From: Calliphora vicina
Lineage: Eukaryota > Arthropoda > Insecta > Diptera > Calliphoridae
Assembly: GCF_958450345.1 (NCBI RefSeq)
Contig: NC_088780.1
Location: 171,412,726 to 171,476,725 of the forward strand
Length of the DNA: 64,000 nucleotides
Reading direction: 5' to 3'
Part shown: piece by piece, positions 28,301 to 43,300 of the stretch
How the letters are laid out: every line of letters begins with the position of its first letter
Position numbering within the stretch: the first letter of the stretch is position 1
Program-made: the position numbers and the translations under genes
Notes under the pieces: model-generated
Databases searched by the model: none
Seen by the model: only the letters and a program-made list of their open reading frames with translations
What the model was told of the DNA's origin: nothing

Positions 28301-31300
28301 TTAATATTGAAAAATATTTAATTATTGTTTTTTTTCTATTGGTTTCCATTTAAGGTATTTTGAGTCTACAATATTGAGTATTAATATTTGTCATAAGCGT
28401 ATGTAACTATAATAATACAATATCATCGTCTAAACAAATAATTGTATTAGATTTTCAAATAATACAAATGATTTTTTGATTTACGGGAGGTATTTAAAAA
28501 CTTTTTAATTTTGTACATATACAACCTATATATATATGTATCGGGTATTTATGTATGCTAATTTTGAAATGCATTAATACACAGTATTGTCGTCTGTAAA
28601 TACCTTAAATACCACTGTATATAATTAATGTTCTCGTTTGTTTATAGTTCGCATCCATGGTCGTGTGGAAAATTGGATGAACGATGTATTGGATGAAATG
28701 CGTCGTTCGAATCGTTATTTGTCCAAGAAAGCCATATATGATTACGGCACTGACCTCGAAATAACAAGGTAGGATAAAAGTATTAAATTTTATATTTATT
28801 TGTATACAAGACACAAACACACACACTACATAAATTCACATGTTTCTGTGAAATTCACAAATAAACAAAAAACTCATATGTTGTCTGGATACTGTTTTAC
28901 TTTTGTATATAGTCGATTATAAGTAGTTGCCAGACAAATTGCACACAAAATCGTTAAATTTTTAAACAAAATTTACCTATGTATATGACAATACAATTTG
29001 AGCATGAGTCAATATATAGTTGGTCAATTCACAAGGTCTCCTATCAGTCATATTGCCATAATGTCAAAATATTTCATGACTCGTCGGCTCGGCTTAACCG
29101 ACTTTTAGCCGTTCGGCGCAGGTCTCTGCGGGTTGGTTACGATAACACAATAAACATAGCATACATAGTAGTATTATTTTAGGACTTTATGACAATATGA
29201 CATGATAGGAGACTTTGTGAATTGAACAATTATTAGAAAATTAATACTACATACTAACAAAATGTAATTTAGGAAAAATTGTTAATTTGACATACATATA
29301 GATAAAAGAAAGGAAAGAAAGATTTATTTAAAAATATACTAAAAATAATGTCGACTAATCGTATACTCTGGTAACTGCAAACTTGATATATAGCAGAGGT
29401 TAGAATTAATTAATTCGATTTAAGCTGAATTCACTAAGATCTTAATTCGAAATCAATAAATGTCAGCCATCATTCATTACATAAATCCATTTCCAACATC
29501 TAATTATTAAGCTTCATTCAAATGCTTTTATTTAAATTTTAATGGACTTGTATTAAAAGAAAATGTGAATGATTCAATAACGAATTAATTCTTTAAAGAA
29601 TGAATTATCAAAGGAATGAATTCAATACATTCAAAGGAATTATTCCTATGAATTAATTCATATCAGAGAATTAATTTTGATATTGAAATTGGAATTAAGA
29701 ACTAATTCTTTTGAACCTTTAATATATTGTATGTAGATAACTAGATAGATGTATATTAGGGTCGTACAAAATGTAGTTTTTCAGGTAGCATTTGATAACA
29801 TATGGACATGTACTATATTGATGATTCTAAAAGAAATCGCTTAAAATTAAATGTTCATGAAATACATACATATAATTTTAACTTGCATCTATGTTGTATG
29901 TTGAAATTTGGTCAAGATAATATAAACTTGAGGTACGTTAAAATGTAGCGCATAAAAAAGTAGATTTGGACCACTCTAAGGTACATCCATATCCGTATAC
30001 TGTAGATGTATTTATATATACATATATTTATGTATGAATGAATATTATAAAGCTGTGTACTCGTATGATTGTAAATTATGCTTAAAACATTAAGTGTGGT
30101 GGCGGCTGTTCTTGTTATAGTTGTTGTTATTATTGCCGTCGATGTTGCTGTTGCTACTGATGATGATGCTGCTGCTGTTGCAACAACTTTTTGTTTTTAT
30201 GGCTTACAATGAATAATTTTGTCGTTATAAGCGATTTATCTTTTTATTGCCATCGATTAACCGCAAGACCAATATAACACTGTCGTTGGCAATAATAACA
30301 ATCATGACGATGATGACGACGATGACGAAACATACACACATACATACAGACATACAAACCCAGCGGGAAAATGATGCAGTATAGAGGCCTTATTTCGCAG
30401 ACACAAGGACACTTAGCCGCTTTGCAAAATCGTTTCAATTTTACACGGCACACAAATGAGCATAATTTTAACAGAAAACCTGGCCATAAGTGTTTTTTGA
30501 GTTAAAGGCTGTATTTCTTTGATAGTTTTTGGATTAATTAGGCCCAATGACGAAGGTTGAAATCGGCCCATGATTTCACCTAGCTCCCATACAAATTCTA
30601 TTTTGAATTGCTCTTAAAAATTGAAAGTCCCCACATAAACTTTAAGGTTCACAATTGCCCCTAGGTCCCATATAAGGCCCCTTAAGAAAATCAGACATAT
30701 ATCTCATAATGGATGATATTATAACGTAAAAGAATATACAAGTTGGCGCAAAAGTAATCCTCCTATCAGAAAATGCTATAAATTTTGCGATTGGCCCCTA
30801 ATGTAAGTTCTGTTTTGACATTTGTGTAGTAAACACATGCGAAATATACGTTAATAAACAATGTTACGCTACACTGCTTCAGAACGCGGAATATTGCTGA
30901 CTATTTATTTGACCAATTTTCATCAAAAATAATCATGGTTTTCGCTTCTGGGGCACTGAAAATCCGCGTATAACTCACGAAGAGCCATTACATCCGCTCA
31001 AAGTCACTTTATGGTGTGCTGTTTTCGCTGGAGGAGTCATCGGACCTTTTTTCTTCGAAGACGTCGCGGGCCAAACGGTTACTGTCAATGGTGAGCGCTA
31101 CAGAGCAATGATCAACGAGTTCTTTTTGCCGCAACTTGATGAATTGGGATTGGAAAACATGTTGTTCCAACAGGACGGTACAACGGCACACACTGCACGT
31201 GTCACAACAGATATGCTGAAGGATGCATTTCCCGGGCGCCTAATCTCCCGTTTTGGCGATTTGCACTGACCAGCAAGATCGCCTGATTTGACCGCTCCAG

Positions 31301-34300
31301 ACTTCTTTTTGTGGGGTTTATGTCAACAAGCCTCAGACTCTTGCAGCTCTTAAAGACAATATCCGTCAAGAATGTGAGGGCCTATCGCCGGAATTTTTGG
31401 CCAAAGTGATGGAAAATGCCATAAAAAGGGCTCAAATGACAATCATTCTCGACTTGATGTAAAAAAAATTAAAAGATCAAATAAAAATAATCCACAAGAA
31501 GAATCAAAGTTTTTCATTTTTTTCTTTAATTACAGCCAAAAAACATCGGAAGTTTACTTTTGCGCCACCTTGTATGTATGTCAAGATTAAAAATCTTGTA
31601 ATTATACTTTAGGAATTCTATTTTAGAAATATCTATACATTTTTAAGACATTCTATAACTAGAACTGATCTTTTAGAGGCCCAACAAAGTGAAGACCTAG
31701 CATTTTTTCCCGCTGGGTATATACACACGGACCTCCAATGATATAGATGTAGATATAGACACAGATACTAACGAGCCTGTTATTGAGTACATTGCTGGCC
31801 ACCACAGTGGTTTTTATTAACACTATAAACTTGAGTATGTGAGCTTGTGCATGTGTATAATTTTTTTGTATCGTAAAATATAATGAAATCACTTACAGTA
31901 CACACTAGACAGATATATAAACTTGTATTTCATGATATAAAATTGATTCGTTTAATATTTATGCATTATACTCGTAGATACTTTTACTTTATTGTTTTTT
32001 TTATTTAATTTTGTTTTAATTTTTCTTGGTATCAAATTTAGACCCGATTGGTTGATGAAGTACCAGAGCATGGTTGGACTGGCGGCCAGTCAGGTATGGT
32101 GGACGGCAGAAGTTGAGGAAGTATTTAATCAGGCTAAAAACTTTGGAAACCTGAGAGCCATGAAAGACTTTCTAAACAAACAAAATTATCAAATGGATGA
32201 GCTAGTTCTGAAGGTGCGATCAGATCTCAGCTCAAACGATCGTAAGAAATTCAAGACTATAGCAACTATAGATGTCCATGCCAGAGACATCATTGAGGGA
32301 TTTGTCAGAGACAATATTCTGGATGTGGGCGAATTTAGCTGGGAGAGCCAATTGAGGTTCTATTGGTTGAAGCTTTATGACAATTTATTTGTTATTCAGT
32401 GTTCTGGCCGTTTCGATTATGGCTATGAGTATTTGGGTCTGAATTCCCGTTTGGTTATTACACCGCTAACCGATCGTATTTACTTGACCATAACCCAGGC
32501 TCTCCTCATGAACTTGGGCGGTGCTCCTGCTGGTCCAGCTGGTACTGGTAAAACTGAAACCACTAAGGATCTAGCCAAAGCAATGGCTCTTCTGTGTGTT
32601 GTAACCAACTGTGGTGAAGGAATGGATTTCCGTGCAGTTGGCACAATATTATCGGGACTTGCTCAATGTGGTGCCTGGGGCTGTTTTGATGAATTCAATC
32701 GCATTGACATTTCTGTATTGAGTGTAATATCCACACAACTTCAGACCATTCGTAATGCTCTCATACGAAAATTACAAAGATTTGTTGTGAGTATTAGTGG
32801 TACTATTATTAGAATATTTAAATAAAATTCACCGGTTAACCGATTTATGAATACTCTAACTATAATGATTAAAAATTTGTACCTAGATATTACATAAAAA
32901 GTTACGAAATTTTTATAATTTTTTGTACGGTGATAGTGATGTTCTCGAGTTCAATACTCAAAACTAAAAATATCTGTGCCATACCTTCAATGAAATAACT
33001 ATCTATATGTAATACTCTAAAAACATCAATTGATGTTTGATATTAGATATTAGATAATATAATGTTTAATACATTTTACAATATGATCTAATTTTTATAT
33101 TTAGTTTGAAGGTTGTGAAATTAGAATTGATCGTAAGGTTGGCATATTTGTTACAATGAATCCTGGTTATGCTGGTCGTACCGAATTACCCGAGTCCGTT
33201 AAAGCTCTTTTCAGACCAGTAACCTGTATCAAGCCAGATTTGGAATTAATTTGTTTAATATCGCTGTTCTCCGATGGATTCCTAACGGCCAAGGTTAGTA
33301 AAACTATAAAAATACAAACATTTTTAAGCACTTCTTCTCCAGTTGAAATCGACTAAACTATCTTATAATTACTTTAGGTTTTGGCTAAAAAGATGACAGT
33401 TTTGTATGCGCTTGCCCAGGAACAATTATCTAAACAGTGTCATTATGATTGGGGTCTACGTTCTTTAAATTCGGTTTTACGAATGGCTGGTGTAATGAAA
33501 CGTCAGTCTAGTGATTTGCCAGAGGCTGTTGTGTTAATGCGTGTTCTGCGTGATATGAACTTTCCTAAGTTCGTTTTTGAGGATGTACCACTGTTCTTAG
33601 GTCTTATTAAGGTAAGAAATGGAAAACAATTTTACAGAGCAAATACACTGGTATTATACTCTCTGGAAACTTATTTTAAGAATTATGAACTGACTAATGT
33701 TTCAAGAGTAATTTATGAAAAACACAGCGTAAACTTTTCTAATTTCACAAATTGGATACATGAGCTATATAGAAATACACATAGAGCTAGAAAACACAAA
33801 AAAAAATCACACATATGTGTGGTTCTTTTCATATAGTTTTTTTTCTAAAAATTCTCACCATATAAGTTTTTGACAACTGAGTTAGGGCCGTGACAGGATC
33901 TATGTATGTGTACTCCTGTTTGATGTCTTCTAGTTTACGCTCTATGTGTATTTCTCTATGGCTTGAGTCATATAGAATTATACATAGAGACGAGACACTC
34001 TGAATTGTCAAACAAAAATACAACACATCATATGTCTGATACAACAACAACAAAATGCATTCACTAGCATGTATTTTGTTGTTGCATAATTTAGGTTTTT
34101 GACAACAGACTTAGGTTTTTGACAATTACGTCTCGTCTCTATGTGACCCTATGGCTTGTGTAATCAAATGAATAATTGTTTACTAATTTTCTTCACATCA
34201 TACATGAATTAATTAATCATACATGAACTAATAATTTGTGTTTCAAATACTTTTTATTCGAAAATGTTTAGGATTTATTTCCGGGCATCGATTGTCCTCG

Positions 34301-37300
34301 TGTAGGTTATCCAGATTTTAATGCAGCAGTACGTCATTGCCTTGTAAATGATGGATTCATTTTATTGGCAGATCAGGTAAGATTTTAATTCTTTTTTTTT
34401 TAATTCTCTTTGGACAAGACATGTCATGTCGTGCAAAATATTATACATATTATTATTGAAAAATATTTAAAAGAAAAATCAATTTTCTCACATCCTCAAA
34501 GTTTAGCTTGTTGTTGCTTTTTTTTCTGTGCTATTTCGCTTCAAGAAATGGACAACACAATGTTCATTTCATTTACAATTACAACAACAACAACAATAAC
34601 AACAGATAAAAAAACAGTAGTAGCACCAATAACAACTACTTGCACCAATATTACACAGAAAAACTTGTATAAATTGAAAACATTTTTGTAAGTCTTTCCG
34701 GCATTGAAATGGAACATTTTATATTTCTATTTATAGTTTTTTTTTTTTGTCATCCTCATATTGTACATACATACACATTCATACATCCATACACAATAGC
34801 TCACACAAACACATTCTAGTGATGAGTATTTACAATCGATGCAGATGTAGTTGTCGTGCTGTACTCTACTGTACTGTACACTGTTGGTGCTGTTAACAAC
34901 AATGTCATAATCTTGCCATTATTATCCCTGACATTTTACGATAAATTTAAAACAGCAACAATAACAACACTAGTACAATGCAAACAAAAAAACTAAGATG
35001 GAAATCCTTTTTGTGCATCACAGGCGTAGACACTTTGACACATTCTAAATTGTACTTTAAAAGCAAAAAACAGAAAAAAAAATAAAGGAAAGAATAGAAA
35101 AACTAACGAAGAAATTCAAAGGACAAAATATTAATGTACATAATTTCATGTAGTACATCATTTTAAAAAAAATTCATCAAAAATAAACTAAAAATATCAT
35201 CTCTTCTTTTGAATAAACAACAACAATACATCATCACCAACAACACCTCAACAAAACATAAACACAACACAACACACATCCATAAAATCCGAAGATAAAA
35301 CATTTCTATTTCATAAATGTACTTGATCTTTTAACATTTTAACACCAAAAGCCACCCTACACCCTCCACCCCCAACCCCACTTTCCTCAACTGTTTGTTG
35401 AAGTTTCATTCTAGTTTTTCCGTTTTTCTTCCTTTTTTTTTCTTATTTTTTTTTTGCAACCAATCTGTTTTGTTGTGTGAGTTGGCCCTTTGTGTTAATT
35501 GCTTCTGCTTTTAACACTTGTAATTGTGTGTCCATATTATTATTACTTTTTTCTATTTAATTTTTTGCAAAAAAAAAATTACTGGGTTGATGTCTCTTTT
35601 TTCTGTTTTTTTTATTTTGTATTACAGGAAGACAAAGTGGTACAAATGTATGAAACAATGATGACCCGACATTCCACTATGATTGTTGGCCCAACAGGTG
35701 GTGGAAAAACTGTTGTCATAAATACACTAATTAAGGCCCAAACCTTTATGGGTCTGCCAACAAAATGCATTACACTTAACCCCAAGGTAAATACAACACT
35801 GGATGCTGTACATGGAATAGTCTGCATGTTGGGATGCACTCAAGAATGGCCGGATCTGATCTTTGTTAATTTTACATTTTAGGAAGTGTTAACAGTATTT
35901 GCTAGATATGAAAAAGTACAAAGACTATTTAAATATTTGCTTAAACAAATCGTGATTACTATGCAATCAGTGTTAGTACATGTACGAATGTATTTAGGAA
36001 TACAATATTCGTTGCAATATTGCTTAAGTTTGTATATAGTATATTAGGGTTCGTTTCAAATATCTTGACTTTGTGAAACACACAAAAAAACTCCACTCCA
36101 CAAAACGGCTGAATAAATTTCCAATCTGACTTGATGATGTCATAGAAAAATTTTTGAAAATACTAGAAAGCCTTATATGACAAAAAGTTGTTTTTTTTAA
36201 TTTGTGGCTTAATATTTTCTAAACAAACAAAGGTTTTTTCACAATTAATGTACCTTATAAAACTTGTACAACGACCACTTTTTTGGAACTCTAACTTTCA
36301 CGGTTTTATAAATATCATAGATGGGATTGGGGTAGTGCACTAATTTTGCAGTTTGCACTAATACTTAGTGATAGTGAAAAATTAGTGCAATCATCACTAA
36401 ACATTAGTGATAGTGAGTTAAAAGATTTAGCACTCAAAATTAAATTAGTTGGTTTAAAAAAATGCAACCATCAGTTTACTAATTTGAGTGCAACTTCAAA
36501 TTGTGCACTAAATATTTAAGTTCAAAATGGTTCAAGTTTATTTCTGTGCACTAATTCAAAACTTCATTAAAAACAACAAAAAAAATTTGGATTCAACTAT
36601 TTCATGACCACACATTTTTGAAAATTTTGTGAAGTATATCTAATGCAGCTTTTTTTGGATTGCAGGTTAAAATTTTGCACTAATTAATTGTAGTGCAGAT
36701 TTTTGCACTAAATCTTCGTTTAGTGATAGTGAAAAAATCACTATCACAATTTTTTTAGAGCTAGTTAAGAAATAAGCATTATCACAAAGCTGATAAAAAT
36801 ATTGTAAACTAAATTTTGTGGAATTTTATTGAGTGATAGTACAATGCTGATTTAAATCAACATTAAGAGCACTACCCCCAACTATGATAAATATGATGTC
36901 TATATGAACATTTAAGACAACAAAACATATTTAATACTAAAATAAAATAATGTTTATATCACACTATTTGACGAAAAAGACGTTACCACTAAATAAAATA
37001 TATTTGAATTCTTTTATTTATTTATTTCAAAAACTTAATTTACTTTGAATGATTCAAAACAAAAAATTTAGTTTTATTTTATTTGATGTTGTTTGATCTT
37101 ACAAAACAATTGTAAGAGTAAACAAAGTGGTTACGCTTTTTTGAGCAAATATTTGCCATATGTAACTCTACCTTAAGTCAATAGTGTGAAATAAAGCTTA
37201 TTTTTTATATTACTTTTTTCTTTTTCATGAAGTATCAAATGAATATGTATGATTTTAAAAATATGCAGCTGTTTTTGCTGTAAAAGGAGTTGGAATTTTG

Positions 37301-40300
37301 AACAAAATAATTACACCATTGTGATCAGTGATACAAAAACCTTATAAAAAGGCATATCACAAAATCAGAATACAAATTACCATAAGCGACAAAACACAAA
37401 CGTTAAAGGAGAGCGGAAACTAGAAAAAAACTCAAACAAAAAAGCTACTTAAAATAATCACACATACTAGTGTTGTTTTTATTTTCATATAGTTTTATCT
37501 ACTAATACATTCTCTCCACTTAGGTTTCTGACAACTGAGTTTGGTCTTTAATAGGGGAGTTCCCACTCTATGTCTATTCTCTATATTATAAACATAAAAT
37601 TGAAAATATTTTGATGCTAGATATTATAATTTGGAAAAAAAAATTAAAAACAATTTAAAAAAAAATAATTTTTCATAAATAAAAATATTTTAAAAAATTA
37701 TTTTTTAGTATAATTTGGTGATGGGTATATAATATAACTCTCTTACTTGTTTAATTAAATTTTTCGGAAAAAAATATTATATAATTTTTCATAAATCCAC
37801 TTATATTTTACATATAAGTAATAAGTAAAGTAATTACATAACATAATCAACATATTTATAATTTCTCAAACAGAGGACATTTGTATGGGGGGTAGGTGAA
37901 ATCATGGGCCGATATTGCTCATTTACAATACCAAACAAGCCTTATAAATATATAGTATTTGTGGAAAATTACAGCTACTAGCTCCTTTGGTTTGGGCCCT
38001 ATCGTGTTTTCAACAGACAGACGGACATAAATATATCGTCTTAGAAACTTGGTTCTTGATTCTAGTTTTATCTTGCGATCCATTTAATTTTTCTAAATAT
38101 GGCTATTTAAATTTTTTTGTTTAATGATAAAGTTAGATTTATGTCAATAAAAGATCACTAATTTTTACCACTGCCAAAAATAGGCTGCACATGTACATAT
38201 ATCGATTTAAAAATGTATAATTAGTAATTTTTGTAGCTAGTTCTTCTCAATATTACATTTATTATACCCTACACCACCACAGTGGGGAGAGTATAATGCG
38301 TTTGTGCAGATGTTTGCAACGCTAAAAAATATTAGTCTAACAACCACCTTAAAGTATATCGATCGACTTAGAATCACTTTCTGAGTGAGGCTGGCTGGCT
38401 GTCCATGTAAACCTTGTGCGCAGAGTACAGGTCGCAATTTTGAAGATATTTCGATTAACTTTGGTGCATATTATTTTTCTGCTTAAGGACCAAGCCTATT
38501 GAAACTGGCTGAAATCGGTCCATTATTTCACCTAGCCCCCATAAAAATGTCCTCCCGAAATTGGACTTTATCGGTCATAAATGTTTAATTTATATATGTA
38601 TCACCACAAATTCCGCTCCAAATAAGTTTTATATACACAAAATCATGTCACCAAATTTTGTTACAATCGGTCCATAATTAGTCATAGCTCCCATATAGAC
38701 CCGCTTCCGAAAATCACTTTAACGTGCATAAGTCGCTTAAAAACGTTGGTATACACACAAAATTCAACATAGTTAACTTTAATTTAGACATAAATCACAC
38801 GACCTAATTTCATGGTGATCGGTCCATAATTGGTCACAGCCCCCATATAAGGCCCACTTCCGAAAATCACTCAAAAATATAAATTATTGAAATTTTAAAA
38901 GAAAAATGTTTTTGCTCTTTTACTTAGTGTAGGGTATGATATGGTGGGGCCTGACCGATCATACTTTCTTACTTGTTTTTCTTTTAGAACAATTTAAAAC
39001 AACATTTTAATTAGTTGTTGTCTTATCAGTATAGATATATATCAGATTATTGCGTAAATATTATTTATTAGTAATTATTTTTAGGCTAAAATGTTTTGAA
39101 CTTTGTAATTCAAATAAATAATCATAATTTGAAATGTGTGGTAAAATTTAACAAGTGCCAAAGCAACCAAAAAGGGGGCAAATTGCCACTTAGTTGCACA
39201 GCAGTAACGTTGATGATCTGTATAATTTCATAAATTTTTACCACAAAACTATTTTCTTTATTACATAATTCTACTAATATTTATTACATATATTTGCAGG
39301 CATGTTCCGTCATTGAATTGTATGGTTATCTTGATCCAGACACGCGTGATTGGGTTGATGGGTTATTCTCAAACATATTTCGAGAAATGAATAGACCATT
39401 GGACCATGATGTATGTATTATAAATAAACAAATTTAATTAACATATTATCTACGGCCCATTAAAACAAGATTTGCTTTGGATGGGTCTTATTTGGCAGAT
39501 CTAATGTACATACAATTAATTAAGTAAATATGCACACCAATGCTGTGAGAAATCGAATAGAGTATAGACGACACCGAATTGTCAAGCAAAAATACAAAAA
39601 ATAATATCGCACTGGTTCCTCTAAAGAGCGTCAACTCAAAATTTTAAAACGTTCAGTAGAAGCAACAAACTATTTTTTTTTTCAATAAAAAAATTTTTAG
39701 CTTGTTCTAAGAAGGGCAACCCGTGCCGACTTTCGATTTAGTTTTGAGGTGCATTTACAAGGGAAAAAAATGCATTTTTTTCAGTTTTTTTAAAAAATTT
39801 TGCAATTAAGTAATTATTTTTGCAACTTAATTTAAAAGAATCGAAATGTGTTCATAATTGTCGTTCTAATAATATATAAAAGACATAAATTGGTTAAAAA
39901 AATTTAAAGTTATTAAAAAACCGCCAGGCCATTATCTCAGGCCACTAGAACAAGACATGTAGGAACAAAATTAACATATTTTGAGAAATATTAAAACAAA
40001 AGCTCATTTTTACTTAAAATATATCCATATTTACTTGTATATGAGTTTTTGTCTTCGTAGAATACCGTTAACCTATTCGCAGGTATAACCAAAAAAAAAT
40101 ATTTTTTTTAACGACAGTTTCAAAACTCCAATTTCAAATTTTTAAAAATTTTGTTAAACAAATTTCAGAATTTTTTGATCATCACATGGGGATTTATTGA
40201 CAACACAATAGGGAATAAAAATGTTAAAAAATTATGTCAATACCTCCTATAGTTTTTCCGTACATGCGATATAAGTTTTGCGATTTTTGAGAAAAACAAA

Positions 40301-43300
40301 TTTTTGGTTCATATTTTGGGCCCAATTTCATTACTGTTATTAATTTTAAGTAAAATCTGTTCAGAATATTATAGTTCAGGTATTTCTAAATATAGTCTGA
40401 AAGTTTTCCTAAAATCGGAAAACGTTAACACTTAAATCGTGAAGGTCAAATGTAAAATTTTTCAATATTTGGAATTTCTAATGGAAAGATAGCGAAATGT
40501 TATATATTTTTGGGCCGATTTTGATGAAACTTAAGGAAAATATAACATGAAGTCCAGTATTTACAATAACAGTACAAAAATGGAAATTAACCCTTAAGAG
40601 CATTTGGGTCCAAATGACCCTGAACTTTTAAAATCACGAAAAACACAGTCATTTTGACACCAAGTGCTCTTAAATGTTAGTTTCCATTTTTGTGCTGTTA
40701 TTTTAAATACTAGACTTCATGTTATATTTTTCTTAAGTTTCATCAAAATCGTCCCAAAAATATATAACATTTCGCTATCTTTCCATTAGAAATTCCAAAT
40801 ATTGAAAAATTTTACCTCTGACCTTCACGATTTTTTGGTATTTTAGTCATTACGAAAGTTTTCACGGGGTACAGTGTCAACATTTCAAAAAATTTAATTC
40901 TAAGGGACACTTTAATGACCACTGCATATCGATTTCTTGCAAAAAGTGAAAATTGGAAAATTTTGAGTTGACGCTCTTTAGAGGAACCAGTGGTGGTTCA
41001 ACGCACCTAAAGACGCTCATTTTCAGCACATTTTTCAGCAAAAACTGTTGAATATATTGCAAATCTGAGTTTACCAGTCGATTCTGCATCAAAAATTAAT
41101 ACAATTGATGGTTTTTGAATCCTTAAAAATAGTTGCAAATAATAATAGTTTTAATATTTAATAATTGTTAAAAAAAAGTTTAGAAATTTTTTATTAAGGA
41201 GTGAGATCGAAAAATTCTTAACATACATATATGTTTATAAAAAAGAAACCACTAAACTTACAGCTTTAATTTTTTTTTTATTTGATTGAAATTATTATTA
41301 CAATTTACAAAAAAAATTATTTTTATAGTTTTAATCACTAGTGATGAAATTTTGAACCTTTTTCGGAAACCCTTCCATTAACGTTTTTATAGTGCTTTCT
41401 GTCACTTTGCTCGAACATGTAGTCAATCTCCGTTTAAAATCTACCACACTTTTGGACACCTTTTTTGTACTCTTCAATTCTCTTTTAACAAGAGCCCAAT
41501 ATCTCTCCACTGGCCTTAGCTCCGGGCAGTTTGGAGGATTTGCCTCTCTTGGTACAAATACCACATTATTGTTCTTGTACCACTCAAGGGCTTGTTTGCC
41601 ATAGTGACAGGATGCCAAGTCAGGCCAAAAATAAGTGGACACATTATGAAGTCTTATGAATGGAAGCAGCCTTTTTTGTAAACATTCCTTGATGTAAATT
41701 TCGGTATTTATAGAGCCCGTTGTAACAAATGAGTGGCTTCTTTTGCCGCAACTGCATATTGCTTGCCATACCAAGAACTTTCTGGGAAATTTTGTCTGCT
41801 TTTGGGTCCTAAACTTTTCTTCAACATTCCCTCGAGCATCAGCAACATAAAATTTTTGACCTGGAAGTTGCGAAAAATCTGCCAGAACATACGTTTCGTC
41901 ATCCATTATGCAGCAAGAATATTTTTTTATAAAACTTGACTTCAATTTCCGTGCTCTGTTTTTGGCCTCTAAATTTTTAGTAGCGTTCCTGTCAGGAACT
42001 TTTTGAGCCTTGTATGTTTTTAAACCTGCATTAGCTTTAACTTTTCGTACCAAATAGTCCGAGCACTGAGCTAACCGGGCTGCTTTCCTACCGGATGTGT
42101 TGGGAGCTCTTTTGAAAATGCGTTCTATTTTTTTGGCTTTAGAAACATCATGTGGACCATTCCTTCTACCTGAACCAGGTTTTCTATCAACTGACAAGTT
42201 CTCCCGGTACTGTTTAATAACATTGGAAACAGTTTGACGGCAGACCTTTGTATGCTTGGCCAACTTTTTGTAAGACCAAGTTGGGTTTTGTTGAAAATAT
42301 TTAATAATTTCAGTACGCACTTTTTTCTGGTCACTCATTTTAATCAGATTAACAAAAAAATTAATATAATTGACATTACACATAATAACTGACATGTTTT
42401 TCAAAGGTAACTTGATCAAAAAAAAATTCAAATAATACTTGGGTTAAAAAATGTAATGAAAAACGTGTGTTAAGAATTTTTCGATCTCACTCCTTAGTTT
42501 GCCTTAAAAAACATTTTTAATGCATTTTAATAACATTTTAAGGGGTTATAATAGAAAGGAAATGTTGGTACCTTTTTGCTAAGCTTAAAATGCCTTTTTA
42601 TAAGTGCATGTTTTAAAAATCTAAAATTGTTGTTTTTATTTTTTTATAAGATTTGCGCCCCCTGTTGTGGGTTTTTGAAACTATTTTTAAGGATTCAAAA
42701 AACATCAATTGTATTAATTTTTGTGGCAGAATATTGTGGCAATATATTCAATCCAAAAATAAGGACGTCATTATTTTTATTTACGCAAAAATCTTCAGAA
42801 AAATTATGATACCCGAAAAACAAATGAAGTGACTTGGTCATAAATGAACTCTAATGTATATATTGTAATTATAATCACAGATACAATTTATGAGATGCTA
42901 AAAACTCGATATTGCTATTTCCATATTTCAACTCCGTTTACTGTCTTAATTAGTGTCAAAGAAACCAACAAACTACTGGAATATTATTCCTCAGTAAGAG
43001 ATAAACCTTCAACCTTCGTGTTTATTTTATTTTTTTTTGTTCGTTTAGACCAAACAACACATCATATCAAGTGAAAGTTTTGTCACTTAGTTTATGTGTG
43101 TTAGTGTGTACAACTAATAAATTCCAACTCATCTACATCCCAGCAGTTTTAATGGTAGTTCATGTATCCCTTACAGTCGTTTCACTAATGCCTGATCACT
43201 TGATTGACTCCAATTTATATATTTTGGGACATTCGAAGCGTATATACTAGGGTGGCCCTTAATAAACGAAAGTTGGATTTTGGCCATTCTCACCCTCCAG

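Larger units (their letters stand above)
30358..31718. repeat. Outer inverted pair ACCCAGCGGGAAAA around the DD41D element
   Basis: ACCCAGCGGGAAAA at 30358-30371 and TTTTTTCCCGCTGGGT at 31703-31718 are inverted. They could be the ends of an older element into which the mariner at 30739 jumped, or a chance pair. A related CCCAGCGAAAAA occurs near 14456. Confidence 0.35.
41045..42770. mobile_element. Inverted-repeat element split by the DD37E transposon
   Basis: GAATATATTGCA, AAAAATTAATACAATTGATG and TTTTTGAATCCTTAAAAATA (41045-41134) face TATTTTTAAGGATTCAAAAA, CATCAATTGTATTAATTTTT and ATATATTCA (42680-42750). The mariner at 41197-42493 lies off-centre between these arms, so it entered a pre-existing inverted-repeat element. 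Confidence 0.65.

Noticed and set aside
31009..31191. Minus-strand 60-codon frame
   Set aside because: It lies opposite the broken DD41D transposase, which explains the open frame.
35787..35881. Extension of the AAA2 Walker A exon to the stop at 35881
   Set aside because: Conservation ends at NPK exactly at a gtaaat donor and resumes in phase at 39300.
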